64,000 bases of DNA from NCBI RefSeq assembly GCF_007992095.1, contig NZ_BJZP01000017.1, positions 31,750 to 95,749 of the forward strand. The letters are read 5' to 3'. Below the pieces are notes generated by a model. That model worked only from the letters and a program-made list of their open reading frames with translations, ran no database searches and was not told the origin of the DNA. This stretch comes from Paenirhizobium naphthalenivorans (lineage in GTDB: Bacteria > Pseudomonadota > Alphaproteobacteria > Rhizobiales > Rhizobiaceae). Shown here piece after piece: positions 1 to 8,200 of the stretch. Both the position numbers and the translations under genes were made by a program. The stretch's first letter is position 1. Every line of letters begins with the position of its first letter.

Positions 1-777
1 TGGGCCTATGACACCCATGCGCTCGCCGTCGGCACCGGTGGCGCCATCGTCGACCAGGGCGGCGACAGCTGGTTCTTCCTGACCGCGGACTACGCGTTCG
101 GCTATTCGCTTGAAGAAAACACCGGCGACGTCGTCAAGGCCAAGGGCGGCAAGGTACTCGGCGCCGTGCGTCATCCGCTGGCGACCACCGACTATTCGTC
201 GTTCCTACTGCAGGCCCAGTCCTCCGGCGCCAAGGTCGTCGGCCTCGCCAATGCCGGCATGGACACCCAGAACGCCATTAAGCAGGCGGCTGAATTCGGC
301 ATTGTCGCTGGCGGCCAGCGTCTCGCGGCCCTGCTCTTCACCCTTGCCGAAGTTCACGGCCTCGGACTTGAAGCCGCCCAGGGCCTGACCCTGACCGAAG
401 CCTTCTACTGGAACCGCGACGACGAAAGCCGTGCCTTCGGCAAGCGCTTCTTCGAGCGCACCGGCGCCATGCCGAACATGGTTCATGCCGGCACCTATTC
501 CGCCGTCACCTCCTACCTGAAGGCCGTCGAGGCCGCCGGCACCGACGAAACCGAAGCAGTTGCCGCCAAGCTTCACGAACTCCCGGTCAACGACCTCTTC
601 GCCAAGGGCGGCAAGGTCGCCGCCAACGGCCGCATGATCCATGACGTCTACCTCATGGAGGTCAAGAAGCCTGGCGAAAGCGACATCCCGTGGGATTACT
701 ACAACGTCCTCGCGACCATCCCGGGCGACCAGGCATTCATGGATCCGGCCAAGTCCGGCTGCCCCCTGGTCAAGTAA
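1..777 (+). CDS. ABC transporter substrate-binding protein, Liv/HAAT type (partial, 5' end missing)
   Basis: The reading frame is open from the first base of the window to a TAA, giving 258 C-terminal residues of a protein that is usually about 400 residues. The sequence matches periplasmic ligand-binding proteins of the hydrophobic amino acid uptake family (Peripla_BP_6): it opens with WAYDTHALAVGTGG, then has DSWFFLTADYAFGYSLE and later MVHAGTYSAVTSYLKAV. The signal peptide and first lobe lie outside the window. It is followed after 25 bp by the LivG-type ATPase, so it is the binding protein of the importer encoded downstream. No hairpin separates it from livG, unlike the other importers here. 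The substrate cannot be read from the sequence; the downstream oxidoreductases suggest a carboxylate or alcohol rather than an amino acid. Confidence 0.9.
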   Translation, partial: WAYDTHALAVGTGGAIVDQGGDSWFFLTADYAFGYSLEENTGDVVKAKGGKVLGAVRHPLATTDYSSFLLQAQSSGAKVVGLANAGMDTQNAIKQAAEFGIVAGGQRLAALLFTLAEVHGLGLEAAQGLTLTEAFYWNRDDESRAFGKRFFERTGAMPNMVHAGTYSAVTSYLKAVEAAGTDETEAVAAKLHELPVNDLFAKGGKVAANGRMIHDVYLMEVKKPGESDIPWDYYNVLATIPGDQAFMDPAKSGCPLVK

Positions 778-802
778 GCAACAAAAGAGTGCGGACGAAT
801 AG

Positions 803-1582
803 ATGAACAAAGATCCTGTGCAACAGCAGGACGAGCCGCGGGTGGTCCTTTCCGCCCGCGGTCTTGGCAAGGATTTCTTCGGCTTCACCGCCGTGAACAA
901 CGTCAACCTCGACGTCCATCATGCCCGTATCCATGCGCTGATCGGGCCGAACGGCGCGGGCAAGACGACGGTGTTCAACCTCCTGACCAAGTTCCTGCAA
1001 CCGACCCGGGGAAAGATCACCCTTCTCGGAACCGACATCACCAGAACCAGGCCCGACAAGATCGCGCGTATGGGTATGGTGCGATCGTTCCAGATCTCGG
1101 CGGTCTTTCCGCACTTGACCGTGCTTGAAAACGTCCGCGTCGCCCTTCAACGCCCCAATGAACTGGCGGTCCAGTTCTGGTTGCCGCTTTCTTCGCTCGA
1201 CCGGTTGAACGGCCGGGCGGACGTCCTGATCAACGAGCTGGGGCTGACGCCTTACCGTGACACTCGGGCCGGCGACCTGTCCTACGGACGCAAGCGCGTA
1301 CTGGAAATCGCCACCACCCTGGCGCTTGATCCGGAAGTCTTGTTGCTCGACGAGCCGATGGCCGGCATGGGGCAGGAAGACGTGCGCATGGTGGCCGACA
1401 TCATCCGCGAGGTCGCCCGCCACCGCGCCGTTCTGATGGTTGAACACAATCTCTCTGTCGTTGCCGACATCTGCCACCACGTCACCGTCCTGCAACGCGG
1501 CGAAATCATCGCCGAAGGCGATTACGCCGACGTCAGCCAGGACCCGCGGGTGCGCACCGCCTACATGGGCACGGAGGACTAA
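803..1582 (+). CDS. livG: Liv-type ABC transporter ATP-binding protein (LivG family)
   Basis: 259-residue ABC ATPase that energises the Liv-type importer from the cytoplasmic face. The Walker A motif GPNGAGKT is at residues 48-55, the signature is the LivG-like variant LSYGRKR near residue 158, and Walker B is LLLDEP near 178. The switch histidine lies in MVEHNLSVV. The length and the YGRKR signature place it in the LivG rather than the LivF branch. Its stop codon overlaps the next start by one base (TAATG), so it is translationally coupled to livF. Confidence 0.93.
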   Translation: MNKDPVQQQDEPRVVLSARGLGKDFFGFTAVNNVNLDVHHARIHALIGPNGAGKTTVFNLLTKFLQPTRGKITLLGTDITRTRPDKIARMGMVRSFQISAVFPHLTVLENVRVALQRPNELAVQFWLPLSSLDRLNGRADVLINELGLTPYRDTRAGDLSYGRKRVLEIATTLALDPEVLLLDEPMAGMGQEDVRMVADIIREVARHRAVLMVEHNLSVVADICHHVTVLQRGEIIAEGDYADVSQDPRVRTAYMGTED

Positions 1583-2283
1583 TGGCACCGCTTCTCAATG
1601 TTGCCGGGCTTCAGGCCTGGTATGGCGAAAGCCACGTTCTTCATGGCGTCGATCTCTACGTCAATGAAGGCGAAATGATCTGTATTCTCGGCCGTAACGG
1701 CATGGGCAAAACCACCACTCTCAGAACGATCATGGGCATCCTGCGCAAACGTTCGGGCGAAGTCACCTTCGCCGGCCAGGACATGATGTCAATCCCGCTG
1801 CACAAGACGGCTCGTGCCGGTCTCGGCTTCGTGCCGGAAGAGCGCGGCATCTTCGCCACTCTCTCGGTCGAGGAAAACCTCCTGCTGCCGCCAGTGATCG
1901 CCAAGGGCGGGATGAGCCTCGAGGAAATCTACGAACTCTTCCCCAATCTCCAGGAGCGCCGCAACAGCCCGGGCACCAAGCTATCCGGCGGCGAGCAGCA
2001 GATGCTCGCCATGGCCCGCATCCTGCGCACCGGCGCGCGCTGCCTGCTGCTTGATGAACCCACCGAAGGCCTTGCCCCGGTCATCATCCAGCGCATCGGC
2101 GAGGTTCTGGTCAAGCTCAAGGAACGCGGCATGACTGTTGTCCTCGTCGAACAGAATTTCCGCTTCGCCTCCAAGATCGCCGACCGCTTCTACCTGATGG
2201 ACCATGGCGAGATGGTGGCCCAATTCCCCGTCGGCGAACTGCCCGAGCGCATGGAAATGCTCAACAAGGTTCTGGGGGTCTGA
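1582..2283 (+). CDS. livF: Liv-type ABC transporter ATP-binding protein (LivF family)
   Basis: 233-residue second ATPase of the importer; Liv transporters use a LivG/LivF heterodimer. Walker A GRNGMGKT is at residues 37-44, the signature LSGGEQQ near 134, and Walker B LLLDEPTEG near 155. VPEERGIFATLSVEENL is typical of LivF proteins. The ATG overlaps the livG stop by one base, and the permease start follows the stop by 4 bp, so the five transport genes form one tight operon. Confidence 0.93.
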   Translation: MAPLLNVAGLQAWYGESHVLHGVDLYVNEGEMICILGRNGMGKTTTLRTIMGILRKRSGEVTFAGQDMMSIPLHKTARAGLGFVPEERGIFATLSVEENLLLPPVIAKGGMSLEEIYELFPNLQERRNSPGTKLSGGEQQMLAMARILRTGARCLLLDEPTEGLAPVIIQRIGEVLVKLKERGMTVVLVEQNFRFASKIADRFYLMDHGEMVAQFPVGELPERMEMLNKVLGV

Positions 2284-2287
2284 GACG

Positions 2288-3175
2288 ATGACAATGATTT
2301 TCGGCATCCCCGTTCAGGCCTTGTTCGGCCAGCTGCTGATCGGCCTGATCAACGGCTCCTTCTATGCGCTTCTCAGCCTCGGCCTCGCGGTCATCTTCGG
2401 CCTGCTGCGCGTGATCAACTTCGCCCATGGCGCCCAGTACATGCTCGGCGCCTTCGTCGCCCTGCTGCTGCTGACCAAAGGCGGCGCCAGCTACTGGGTG
2501 GCGCTCGTCGCCTCGCCGATCCTGGTCGGCCTGTTCTCCGCCGCCATCGAACGGACCATGCTGTCCAGACTCTACAAGCTCGACCATCTCTACGGCCTGC
2601 TGTTCACCTTCGGCCTGGCGCTCACGATCGAGGGCACATTCCGCTATTTCTTCGGTGCCTCCGGCCAACCGTACCCGGCTCCTTCACAGCTTCAGGGAGC
2701 CGTCAATCTCGGCTTCATGTTCCTGCCGATCTATCGCGGCTGGGTCGTTGTGCTGTCCATGCTCGCCTGCCTGGCGACCTGGCTGCTGATCGAAAAGACC
2801 AAGCTCGGCGCCTATCTGCGCGCAGCGACGGAAAACCCGGTGCTCGTCCAGTCCTTCGGCATCAACGTGCCGCTGCTCCTGACGCTGACCTACGCTCTGG
2901 GCAGCGCACTCGCCGCCTTCGCCGGGGTTCTGGCGGCGCCGATCTACCAGGTCTCGCCGCTGATGGGAACGAACATCATCATCGTCGTCTTCGCCGTCGT
3001 CGTCGTCGGTGGCATGGGATCGATCCTGGGCGCGATCGTCACCGGCTACATGCTCGGCATCGCGGAAGGACTGACCAAGGTCTTCTATCCCGAAGCCTCC
3101 AACATCGTGGTCTTCGTCATCATGGCAATCGTACTGCTCCTGCGTCCGGCAGGTCTCTTCGGGAAGGATGTCTGA
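2288..3175 (+). CDS. livH: Liv-type ABC transporter permease (LivH family)
   Basis: Integral membrane permease of 295 residues, almost entirely hydrophobic, with the LivH-type opening LINGSFYALLSLGLAVIFGL and the family segment RVINFAHGAQYMLGA. A longer frame starts upstream inside livF, but the ATG used here sits 4 bp after the livF stop and gives the normal LivH length. It should form the transmembrane channel with the LivM-type protein encoded next. No anomaly was seen. Confidence 0.92.
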   Translation: MTMIFGIPVQALFGQLLIGLINGSFYALLSLGLAVIFGLLRVINFAHGAQYMLGAFVALLLLTKGGASYWVALVASPILVGLFSAAIERTMLSRLYKLDHLYGLLFTFGLALTIEGTFRYFFGASGQPYPAPSQLQGAVNLGFMFLPIYRGWVVVLSMLACLATWLLIEKTKLGAYLRAATENPVLVQSFGINVPLLLTLTYALGSALAAFAGVLAAPIYQVSPLMGTNIIIVVFAVVVVGGMGSILGAIVTGYMLGIAEGLTKVFYPEASNIVVFVIMAIVLLLRPAGLFGKDV

Positions 3176-4178
3176 CATGTCCCACCATGCAACCGCCGTT
3201 TCGGACGTAAACACCGTTTCCACCCATCCCCAGGCCTCGCTGCTGCGCTACGGACTGCTCGGCATCATGCTGGTCCTGCTGCTCGCGGCACCCTTCCTGA
3301 TCTATCCGATCTTTGTCATGAAGCTGCTGTGCTTCGCCCTCTTCGCCAGCGCCTTCAACCTGCTGCTCGGCTATACCGGATTGCTCTCCTTCGGCCACGC
3401 CGCCTTCTTCGGCGGGGCAGCATATTTCACCGCCCATGCGGTCAAGGAATGGGGTGTGCCGCCGGAGATCGGCCTGTTGATCGGCATGGCAGGAGCCGCC
3501 GTTCTCGGCCTGCTCATCGGTCTGATCGCCCTTCGCCGCCAAGGCATCTACTTCACCATGATCACGCTGGCGCTGGCGCAGATGTTCTTCTTCTTCTGTC
3601 TCCAGGCACCCTTCACCCATGGCGAGGACGGAATCCAGTCGGTGCCACGCGGCCATCTCTTCGGCTTCATCGACCTCTCGGTCTCGCTGAACATGTATTA
3701 TTTCGTCCTCGGGACCTTTCTGATCGCCATGGCCGTCATCTGGCGCTTCATCAACTCGCCCTTCGGCATGATCCTGAAATCGATCCGCGAGAACGAGAAC
3801 CGCGCCATTTCGCTTGGCTACTCGGTGGTGCATTACAAACTCGGCGCTTTCGTCATGTCGGCGATGCTGGCCGGTCTTGCCGGCGGCATCAAGGCGCTGG
3901 TCTTCCAGTTCGCCACGCTGACCGACGTCACCTGGCAAATGTCGGGGGAAGTCGTTCTGATGACCCTGCTCGGCGGCATCGGCACCATCATCGGCCCGAT
4001 CTTCGGCGCCAGTCTGGTCGTCGCGCTCCAGAACTTCCTCGCGACCTCCGACTTCCCGGTGACAGTCATAACCGGCGTCGTGTTCATGGTCTGCGTGCTG
4101 CTCTTCCGACGCGGCCTAGTGGGGGAATTCTACGGATCGTGGATCGGACGCAAACTCGGCTTCGACCACCGCGTCTGA
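3168..4178 (+). CDS. livM: Liv-type ABC transporter permease (LivM family)
   Basis: Hydrophobic permease of up to 336 residues, the second channel subunit. It has the LivM segment LLLGYTGLLSFGHAAFFGGA and the cytoplasmic-loop motif SIRENENRAISLGY that contacts the ATPases. The first ATG overlaps the end of livH by 8 bp, but a GGAAGG ribosome-binding site directly abuts it. The ATG nine bases further on (MSHHAT) has better spacing and may be the true start. It is the last transport gene; the oxidoreductase genes follow after a 94-bp gap with a hairpin. Confidence 0.92.
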   Translation: MSDMSHHATAVSDVNTVSTHPQASLLRYGLLGIMLVLLLAAPFLIYPIFVMKLLCFALFASAFNLLLGYTGLLSFGHAAFFGGAAYFTAHAVKEWGVPPEIGLLIGMAGAAVLGLLIGLIALRRQGIYFTMITLALAQMFFFFCLQAPFTHGEDGIQSVPRGHLFGFIDLSVSLNMYYFVLGTFLIAMAVIWRFINSPFGMILKSIRENENRAISLGYSVVHYKLGAFVMSAMLAGLAGGIKALVFQFATLTDVTWQMSGEVVLMTLLGGIGTIIGPIFGASLVVALQNFLATSDFPVTVITGVVFMVCVLLFRRGLVGEFYGSWIGRKLGFDHRV

Positions 4179-4230
4179 GACGTCGGCGACTGCCACGACA
4201 AAACAGTGACTGAATTTAATAACTGACAAT

Positions 4231-4250
4231 TCTCGGCCCCTGGGCCGGGA
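4231..4250 (+). terminator. GC-rich hairpin between the Liv importer and the oxidoreductase genes
   Basis: A 9-bp stem with one G-T pair and a 2-base apex (TCTCGGCCC, then GGGCCGGGA). No U-run follows, so it is more likely a processing or attenuating stem-loop than a full terminator. Confidence 0.45.
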
Positions 4251-4272
4251 ACGGCGTCCCTCGGGGTGAGAC

Positions 4273-5868
4273 ATGGAAAGCTACGACTATATCGTTATCG
4301 GTGCCGGTACAGCCGGCTGCGTCATGGCCAATCGCCTGGCTGCGGATCGGGAGACCCGCGTGCTGCTGCTCGAAGCCGGCGGCAGCGACAACTATCACTG
4401 GGTCCACATCCCCGTCGGCTATCTCTACTGCATCAACAATCCACGCACCGACTGGTGCTTCACCACCGCCAAGGAAGACGGACTCAACGGTCGCGCCCTG
4501 AGCTATCCTCGCGGCAAGGTGCTGGGCGGCTGTTCGTCGATCAACGGCATGATCTATATGCGTGGCCAGGCCCATGATTACGATCAGTGGCGCCAGATGG
4601 GCTGTGAAGGCTGGAGCTGGGACGACGTCCTGCCGCTGTTCCGCAAGTCCGAGGACTTCTACAAAGGCGCTGACGACATGCACGGTTCCGGTGGTGAATG
4701 GCGGGTGGAAAAGGCCCGCGTCCGTTGGGCGGTACTCGAAGCCTTCCAGCAGGCGGCCAAGGAAGCCGGCATTCCCGAGACCGCCGACTTCAACCGCGGC
4801 AGCAACGAAGGGTCCGGCTATTTTGACGTCAACCAGCGCTCCGGCATCCGTTGGAACACCGCCAAAGCCTTCCTGCGCCCGGCCGTCAAGCGTGGCAATC
4901 TGACAGTGCTGACCAAGGCCCATGTCAAGCGTCTGGTGATCGAGGGTGACGCCGTGACCGGCGTCGAGGTGCAGCACGACGGCATGGTCAAGCGTTTCTC
5001 GGCGAAACGCGAAACCGTTCTTTGCGCCGGCGCGATCGGCTCACCGCATATCCTCGAACTTTCCGGCGTAGGTCGCGGCGACGTGTTGCACAATGCCGGT
5101 ATCGACGTGGTCAAAGAGGTTCGCGACGTTGGTGAAAATCTCCAGGACCACCTCCAGCTCCGCCTCGCCTTCAAGGTGACCGGCGTCCCGACCCTTAACG
5201 AAAAGGCCTCGAGCCTGATCGGCAAGGCGTCAATCGGCCTGGAATATTTGCTGAAGCGCTCCGGTCCGATGGCCATGGCGCCGAGCCAGCTCGGCATATT
5301 CACCCGCTCCGGCTCGGACAAGGAGACGCCGGACCTGCAATATCACGTCCAACCCGTGACACTGGAGAAATTCGGCGAGCCGGTCCACCCCTTCCCGGCC
5401 GTGACCGCGAGTGTATGCAACCTGCGGCCTGAAAGTCGTGGCACAGTCCATGCGACCGCTCCCCACTTCTCCGCCCAGCCGGAGATCGCACCGCGCTATC
5501 TGACCGCGCCGGCCGACCGCGACGTCGCGGTCAAGGCGATCAGACTGACCCGCAAGATCGCCCGGCAGCCGTCGTTCGCCTGCTTCAATCCGCAGGAGTT
5601 CAAGCCCGGCCCGGCCTACGAAACCGACGAGGATCTGGTGCGCGCGGCTGGCGACATCGGCACAACGATCTTCCACCCGGTCGGCACCTGCCGCATGGGG
5701 TCTGACGACCAGAGCGTGGTCGATCCACGCCTCAGGATGCGGGCATTGAAACGCCTGCGCATCGCCGACGCCTCGATCATGCCGACGATAACCTCGGGCA
5801 ATACCAATTCGCCAACCATCATGATCGCTGAAAAGGCGGCGGAAATGATCCTGGCGGACAACCGCTGA
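4273..5868 (+). CDS. GMC-family FAD-dependent oxidoreductase (choline/alcohol dehydrogenase-like)
   Basis: 531-residue flavoenzyme of the glucose-methanol-choline family, which oxidises alcohols to aldehydes or acids. The FAD dinucleotide-binding motif GAGTAGC is at residues 10-16. The GMC signature PRGKVLGGCSSINGMIYMRG lies near 77-96, and the active-site His (HPVGTC) is at about residue 468 with the partner Asn in SGNTNSPT near 510-512. It has the length of choline dehydrogenases and related alcohol dehydrogenases. A GGGGTGAG ribosome-binding site precedes the ATG. Lying between an importer and a hydroxyacid dehydrogenase, it probably oxidises the imported compound; the substrate is not determined. 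Confidence 0.88.
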   Translation: MESYDYIVIGAGTAGCVMANRLAADRETRVLLLEAGGSDNYHWVHIPVGYLYCINNPRTDWCFTTAKEDGLNGRALSYPRGKVLGGCSSINGMIYMRGQAHDYDQWRQMGCEGWSWDDVLPLFRKSEDFYKGADDMHGSGGEWRVEKARVRWAVLEAFQQAAKEAGIPETADFNRGSNEGSGYFDVNQRSGIRWNTAKAFLRPAVKRGNLTVLTKAHVKRLVIEGDAVTGVEVQHDGMVKRFSAKRETVLCAGAIGSPHILELSGVGRGDVLHNAGIDVVKEVRDVGENLQDHLQLRLAFKVTGVPTLNEKASSLIGKASIGLEYLLKRSGPMAMAPSQLGIFTRSGSDKETPDLQYHVQPVTLEKFGEPVHPFPAVTASVCNLRPESRGTVHATAPHFSAQPEIAPRYLTAPADRDVAVKAIRLTRKIARQPSFACFNPQEFKPGPAYETDEDLVRAAGDIGTTIFHPVGTCRMGSDDQSVVDPRLRMRALKRLRIADASIMPTITSGNTNSPTIMIAEKAAEMILADNR

Positions 5869-5889
5869 CGCAGACACAGGAGACGTCAC

Positions 5890-6765
5890 ATGGCCAATAT
5901 CGCATTCATCGGACTCGGCAACATGGGCGGACCAATGGCCGCCAACCTCGTCAAGGCGGGACACAGCGTGAAGGGCTTCGACCTCTCGGCCGAGATCCTA
6001 AAGTCGGTCGCTGCGTCCGGCGTCACCCCGGCCACCTCGACCGCCGAGGCGGTTGCTGACGCAGAGACCGTCGTAACCATGCTGCCGAAGGGCGCGCATG
6101 TGCTGTCTGTCTGGGGCGACCTCGTCTCGATGGTAAAGGCCGGCACGCTGCTGATCGATTGCTCGACAATCGACGTCGAGAGCGCCCGCAAGGCTCATCA
6201 ACTGGCAGAGGGCGCAGGCTGCCTGTCGCTCGACGCCCCGGTTTCCGGCGGCACCGGCGGGGCTGCTGCGGCAACACTTACCTTCATGGCCGGCGGCGCT
6301 GAGAACGCCTTTGCCAAGGGCAGGCCGCTGCTCGAAGCCATGGGCAAGAAGATCGTCCACTGCGGCGGCAACGGCGCCGGTCAGGCCGCGAAGATCTGTA
6401 ACAATATGATTCTCGGTATCTCGATGATCGGCGTCTGCGAAGCCTTCGCGCTCGGCGAGAAACTGGGGCTGAGCCATCAGGCGCTGTTCGACGTCGCCTC
6501 GACCTCATCCGGCCAGTGCTGGTCGATCAACACCTACTGCCCGGTTCCGGGACCCGTGCCGACCTCTCCGGCCAACAACGGCTACAAACCGGGTTTTGCC
6601 GCGGCACTGATGCTAAAGGACCTGAAGCTGTCGCAAGAAGCGGCGCTCGCCGCCGGCGCGGCCACACCGCTCGGCGCGGAGGCGGCCCAACTGTTCGACC
6701 TGTTTGACAAGCAGGGTCATGGTGGACGCGACTTCTCGGCGATCATCGAGATGCTGCGCGGCTAG
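5890..6765 (+). CDS. NAD(P)-dependent beta-hydroxyacid dehydrogenase (3-hydroxyisobutyrate dehydrogenase family)
   Basis: 291-residue dehydrogenase. The Rossmann glycine motif GLGNMG is at residues 8-13, the substrate-binding motif DAPVSGGTGGA at 115-125, and the catalytic lysine K168 in GAGQAAKICNNM. The C-terminal LKDLKLSQEAA helix is typical of 3-hydroxyisobutyrate and tartronate-semialdehyde reductases. Its ATG follows an AGGAGA ribosome-binding site, 21 bp after the GMC gene, so the two enzymes are likely co-transcribed. The actual hydroxyacid is unknown; valine-type (MmsB) or another small beta-hydroxyacid would fit the family. Confidence 0.88.
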   Translation: MANIAFIGLGNMGGPMAANLVKAGHSVKGFDLSAEILKSVAASGVTPATSTAEAVADAETVVTMLPKGAHVLSVWGDLVSMVKAGTLLIDCSTIDVESARKAHQLAEGAGCLSLDAPVSGGTGGAAAATLTFMAGGAENAFAKGRPLLEAMGKKIVHCGGNGAGQAAKICNNMILGISMIGVCEAFALGEKLGLSHQALFDVASTSSGQCWSINTYCPVPGPVPTSPANNGYKPGFAAALMLKDLKLSQEAALAAGAATPLGAEAAQLFDLFDKQGHGGRDFSAIIEMLRG

Positions 6766-6786
6766 AGATAACTTCCTGAGCACACA

Positions 6787-6821
6787 ACGGCCGACGGAAA
6801 CAGTTCCGTCGGCCGTTTTTT
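6787..6821 (+). terminator. Rho-independent terminator after the Liv/oxidoreductase operon
   Basis: A perfect 13-bp stem (ACGGCCGACGGAA with its complement) with an ACAG loop, followed directly by six T residues. It lies 21 bp after the dehydrogenase stop and closes the first operon. Confidence 0.95.
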
Positions 6822-6831
6822 CATGCAAACT

Positions 6832-7053
6832 GTGGAGGAGTACGACTCTAGGGGGGTGGGGTGTGCCGTACTCCTCCCACGATGCCTATCGAGGTCATGG
6901 GCCGTCCGGCATGGGGTGGCGGAACGGCTGCGATAGGCATCGCGTCGGTCCCAGGGGGCTGGGACCGAGGGCGGTGACTATCTGAACCTTGAAAAGCGCG
7001 GATGCGCTGTGGCGGACGGGCGCGCCGCGGTGAAGGCGCGCGCATGTCCGCCA
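6832..7053. repeat. Array of consecutive perfect or near-perfect hairpins (candidate structured RNA or mosaic palindromic element)
   Basis: No gene is convincing here, but the sequence folds into a row of stems. Arms 6832-6844 and 6867-6880 pair over 13 bp with one bulge. Arms 6880-6891 and 6931-6942 are a perfect 12-bp stem enclosing a shorter GCCGT/ACGGC stem. Arms 6946-6953 and 6960-6967 are a perfect 8-bp stem. AGCGC/GCGCT at 6995-7008 and TGGCGGAC/GTCCGCCA at 7010-7053 follow, the last with an inner GCGCGC stem. Rhizobial genomes carry mosaic palindromic intergenic elements, and this could be one; a small RNA made of several stem-loops is the alternative. I cannot assign it to a named family. 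Confidence 0.6.
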
Positions 7054-7360
7054 ATGGCCGGATGTCGAAGACGGATCGGTCGGAATTCGCGGCGGGCGAA
7101 GGTCCAAAATGTCGTGGATCTATCGACAGACGCCTTCGGCGCTGTGGAGCCCCACGGAGGCCGTGCTGTCAGAAACTCGTTTGCGTTCGCAATAGTCGCG
7201 AACCTTGTTGTGCACGTCATGTGCCTCAATCCCCATTTTGCATCATCCGCCACATCATGTGCGGAGTTCCGTACCGGAACGATGCAAGAGTTAGGACGGA
7301 AAACTGAACGAATGGTAAATGCAGAAGGTTCTCCGCCGCATTTTCGTTAACCTGTGACAA
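7054..7360. other. Intergenic stretch without a recognisable gene
   Basis: Short open frames on both strands have no recognisable protein signature. A small hairpin GTTCCG-TAC-CGGAAC is at 7267-7281 and a near-palindrome around 7245-7262. Nothing else is supported. Confidence 0.5.
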
Positions 7361-7384
7361 GGCGCCGGAACGAATTCCGGCGCC
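7361..7384 (-). terminator. Strong hairpin at the 3' end of the polyamine-type importer operon
   Basis: A perfect 10-bp stem GGCGCCGGAA with a 4-base loop, 15 bp after the stop of the minus-strand permease. Read on the minus strand it is followed by only two T residues, so termination efficiency is uncertain. Confidence 0.6.
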
Positions 7385-7399
7385 GGGGGACAACCTGGA

Positions 7400-8200
7400 T
7401 CAACGATCGTCGGTCGCCATGGCGCCGAGCAGCTTGGGCAGGTCGCCGAAGCGGGCCACCAGACCGAAGACGAGGGCCGCGACCGCGACGAACAGGATCG
7501 ACACCGAGGCCATGGTCGGCGTGTAGCCGTAGCGCAACGCGTTGAAGATCTTGATCGGCAGCGTCTCCATGGTGAAGCCGACCGTCATGTAGGCGACGAT
7601 ATATTCATTGAGCGACAGGACGAACGCGAAGGCAAAACCGGAGACCAGATAGGGCCGGATCAGCGGCAGGACGACCGTTCGGAAGATCGTCCTGTCGTCG
7701 GCGCCCATGGTGGCAGCCGCCTCGACCAGCGAGCGGTCGATCGCCGAAAAGCCGAGCGACAGCGTGACCAGCGGCAGGGTCACGAAAAAAATCGCGTGTC
7801 CAATGACCGCTGTCCAGGGCTGGCCGTAGAAACCGCTGGCCGCCCAGAATGTGAGAAGCCCAAGCGCCGTGATGACCGGCGGAAGAGTGAAGGGGGCGAT
7901 GCCGAGCACCTGAAAGATATTCGCCCAGGGCGCGATGCGCCGCCACAGGAACCATGACAGCGGCAGGGCGATGACGACAGCCAGTGCCGCGGCGGCAAAC
8001 GCCAGCATGACCGAGGCGAAAAAGGCCGAACGCCAGCCCGGATCAGTGAAAATCGCACCGTACCACGACAGGGAGAAACCCTGCGGCGGGAAGGTCAGGC
8101 TCTGCTTCTCGTTGACCGAAACGCCGGCGACAACCACGATCGGCGCCGCGAGGAAGATGCCGATCAGGGTAAAATAGATGCGTGTGAGCACGGTGTTCAT
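7400..8200 (-). CDS. ABC transporter permease, spermidine/putrescine type (PotC-like)
   Basis: 266-residue permease with about six hydrophobic segments. The cytoplasmic EAA loop reads EAAATMGADDRTIFRTVVLPLIRP, the signature of binding-protein-dependent permeases. Its length and order (ATPase, PotB-like, PotC-like) match polyamine and related small-cation importers. Its start overlaps the end of the upstream permease by 4 bp. It is the last gene of the operon. Substrate specificity comes from the binding protein, not from this subunit. Confidence 0.9.
   Translation of the reverse strand: MNTVLTRIYFTLIGIFLAAPIVVVAGVSVNEKQSLTFPPQGFSLSWYGAIFTDPGWRSAFFASVMLAFAAAALAVVIALPLSWFLWRRIAPWANIFQVLGIAPFTLPPVITALGLLTFWAASGFYGQPWTAVIGHAIFFVTLPLVTLSLGFSAIDRSLVEAAATMGADDRTIFRTVVLPLIRPYLVSGFAFAFVLSLNEYIVAYMTVGFTMETLPIKIFNALRYGYTPTMASVSILFVAVAALVFGLVARFGDLPKLLGAMATDDR

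Noticed and set aside
6832..7053. Hairpin array as tmRNA, RNase P RNA or 6S RNA
   Set aside because: None of the conserved cores of these RNAs (tag-peptide frame and acceptor end, P4 core, large central bubble) could be found.
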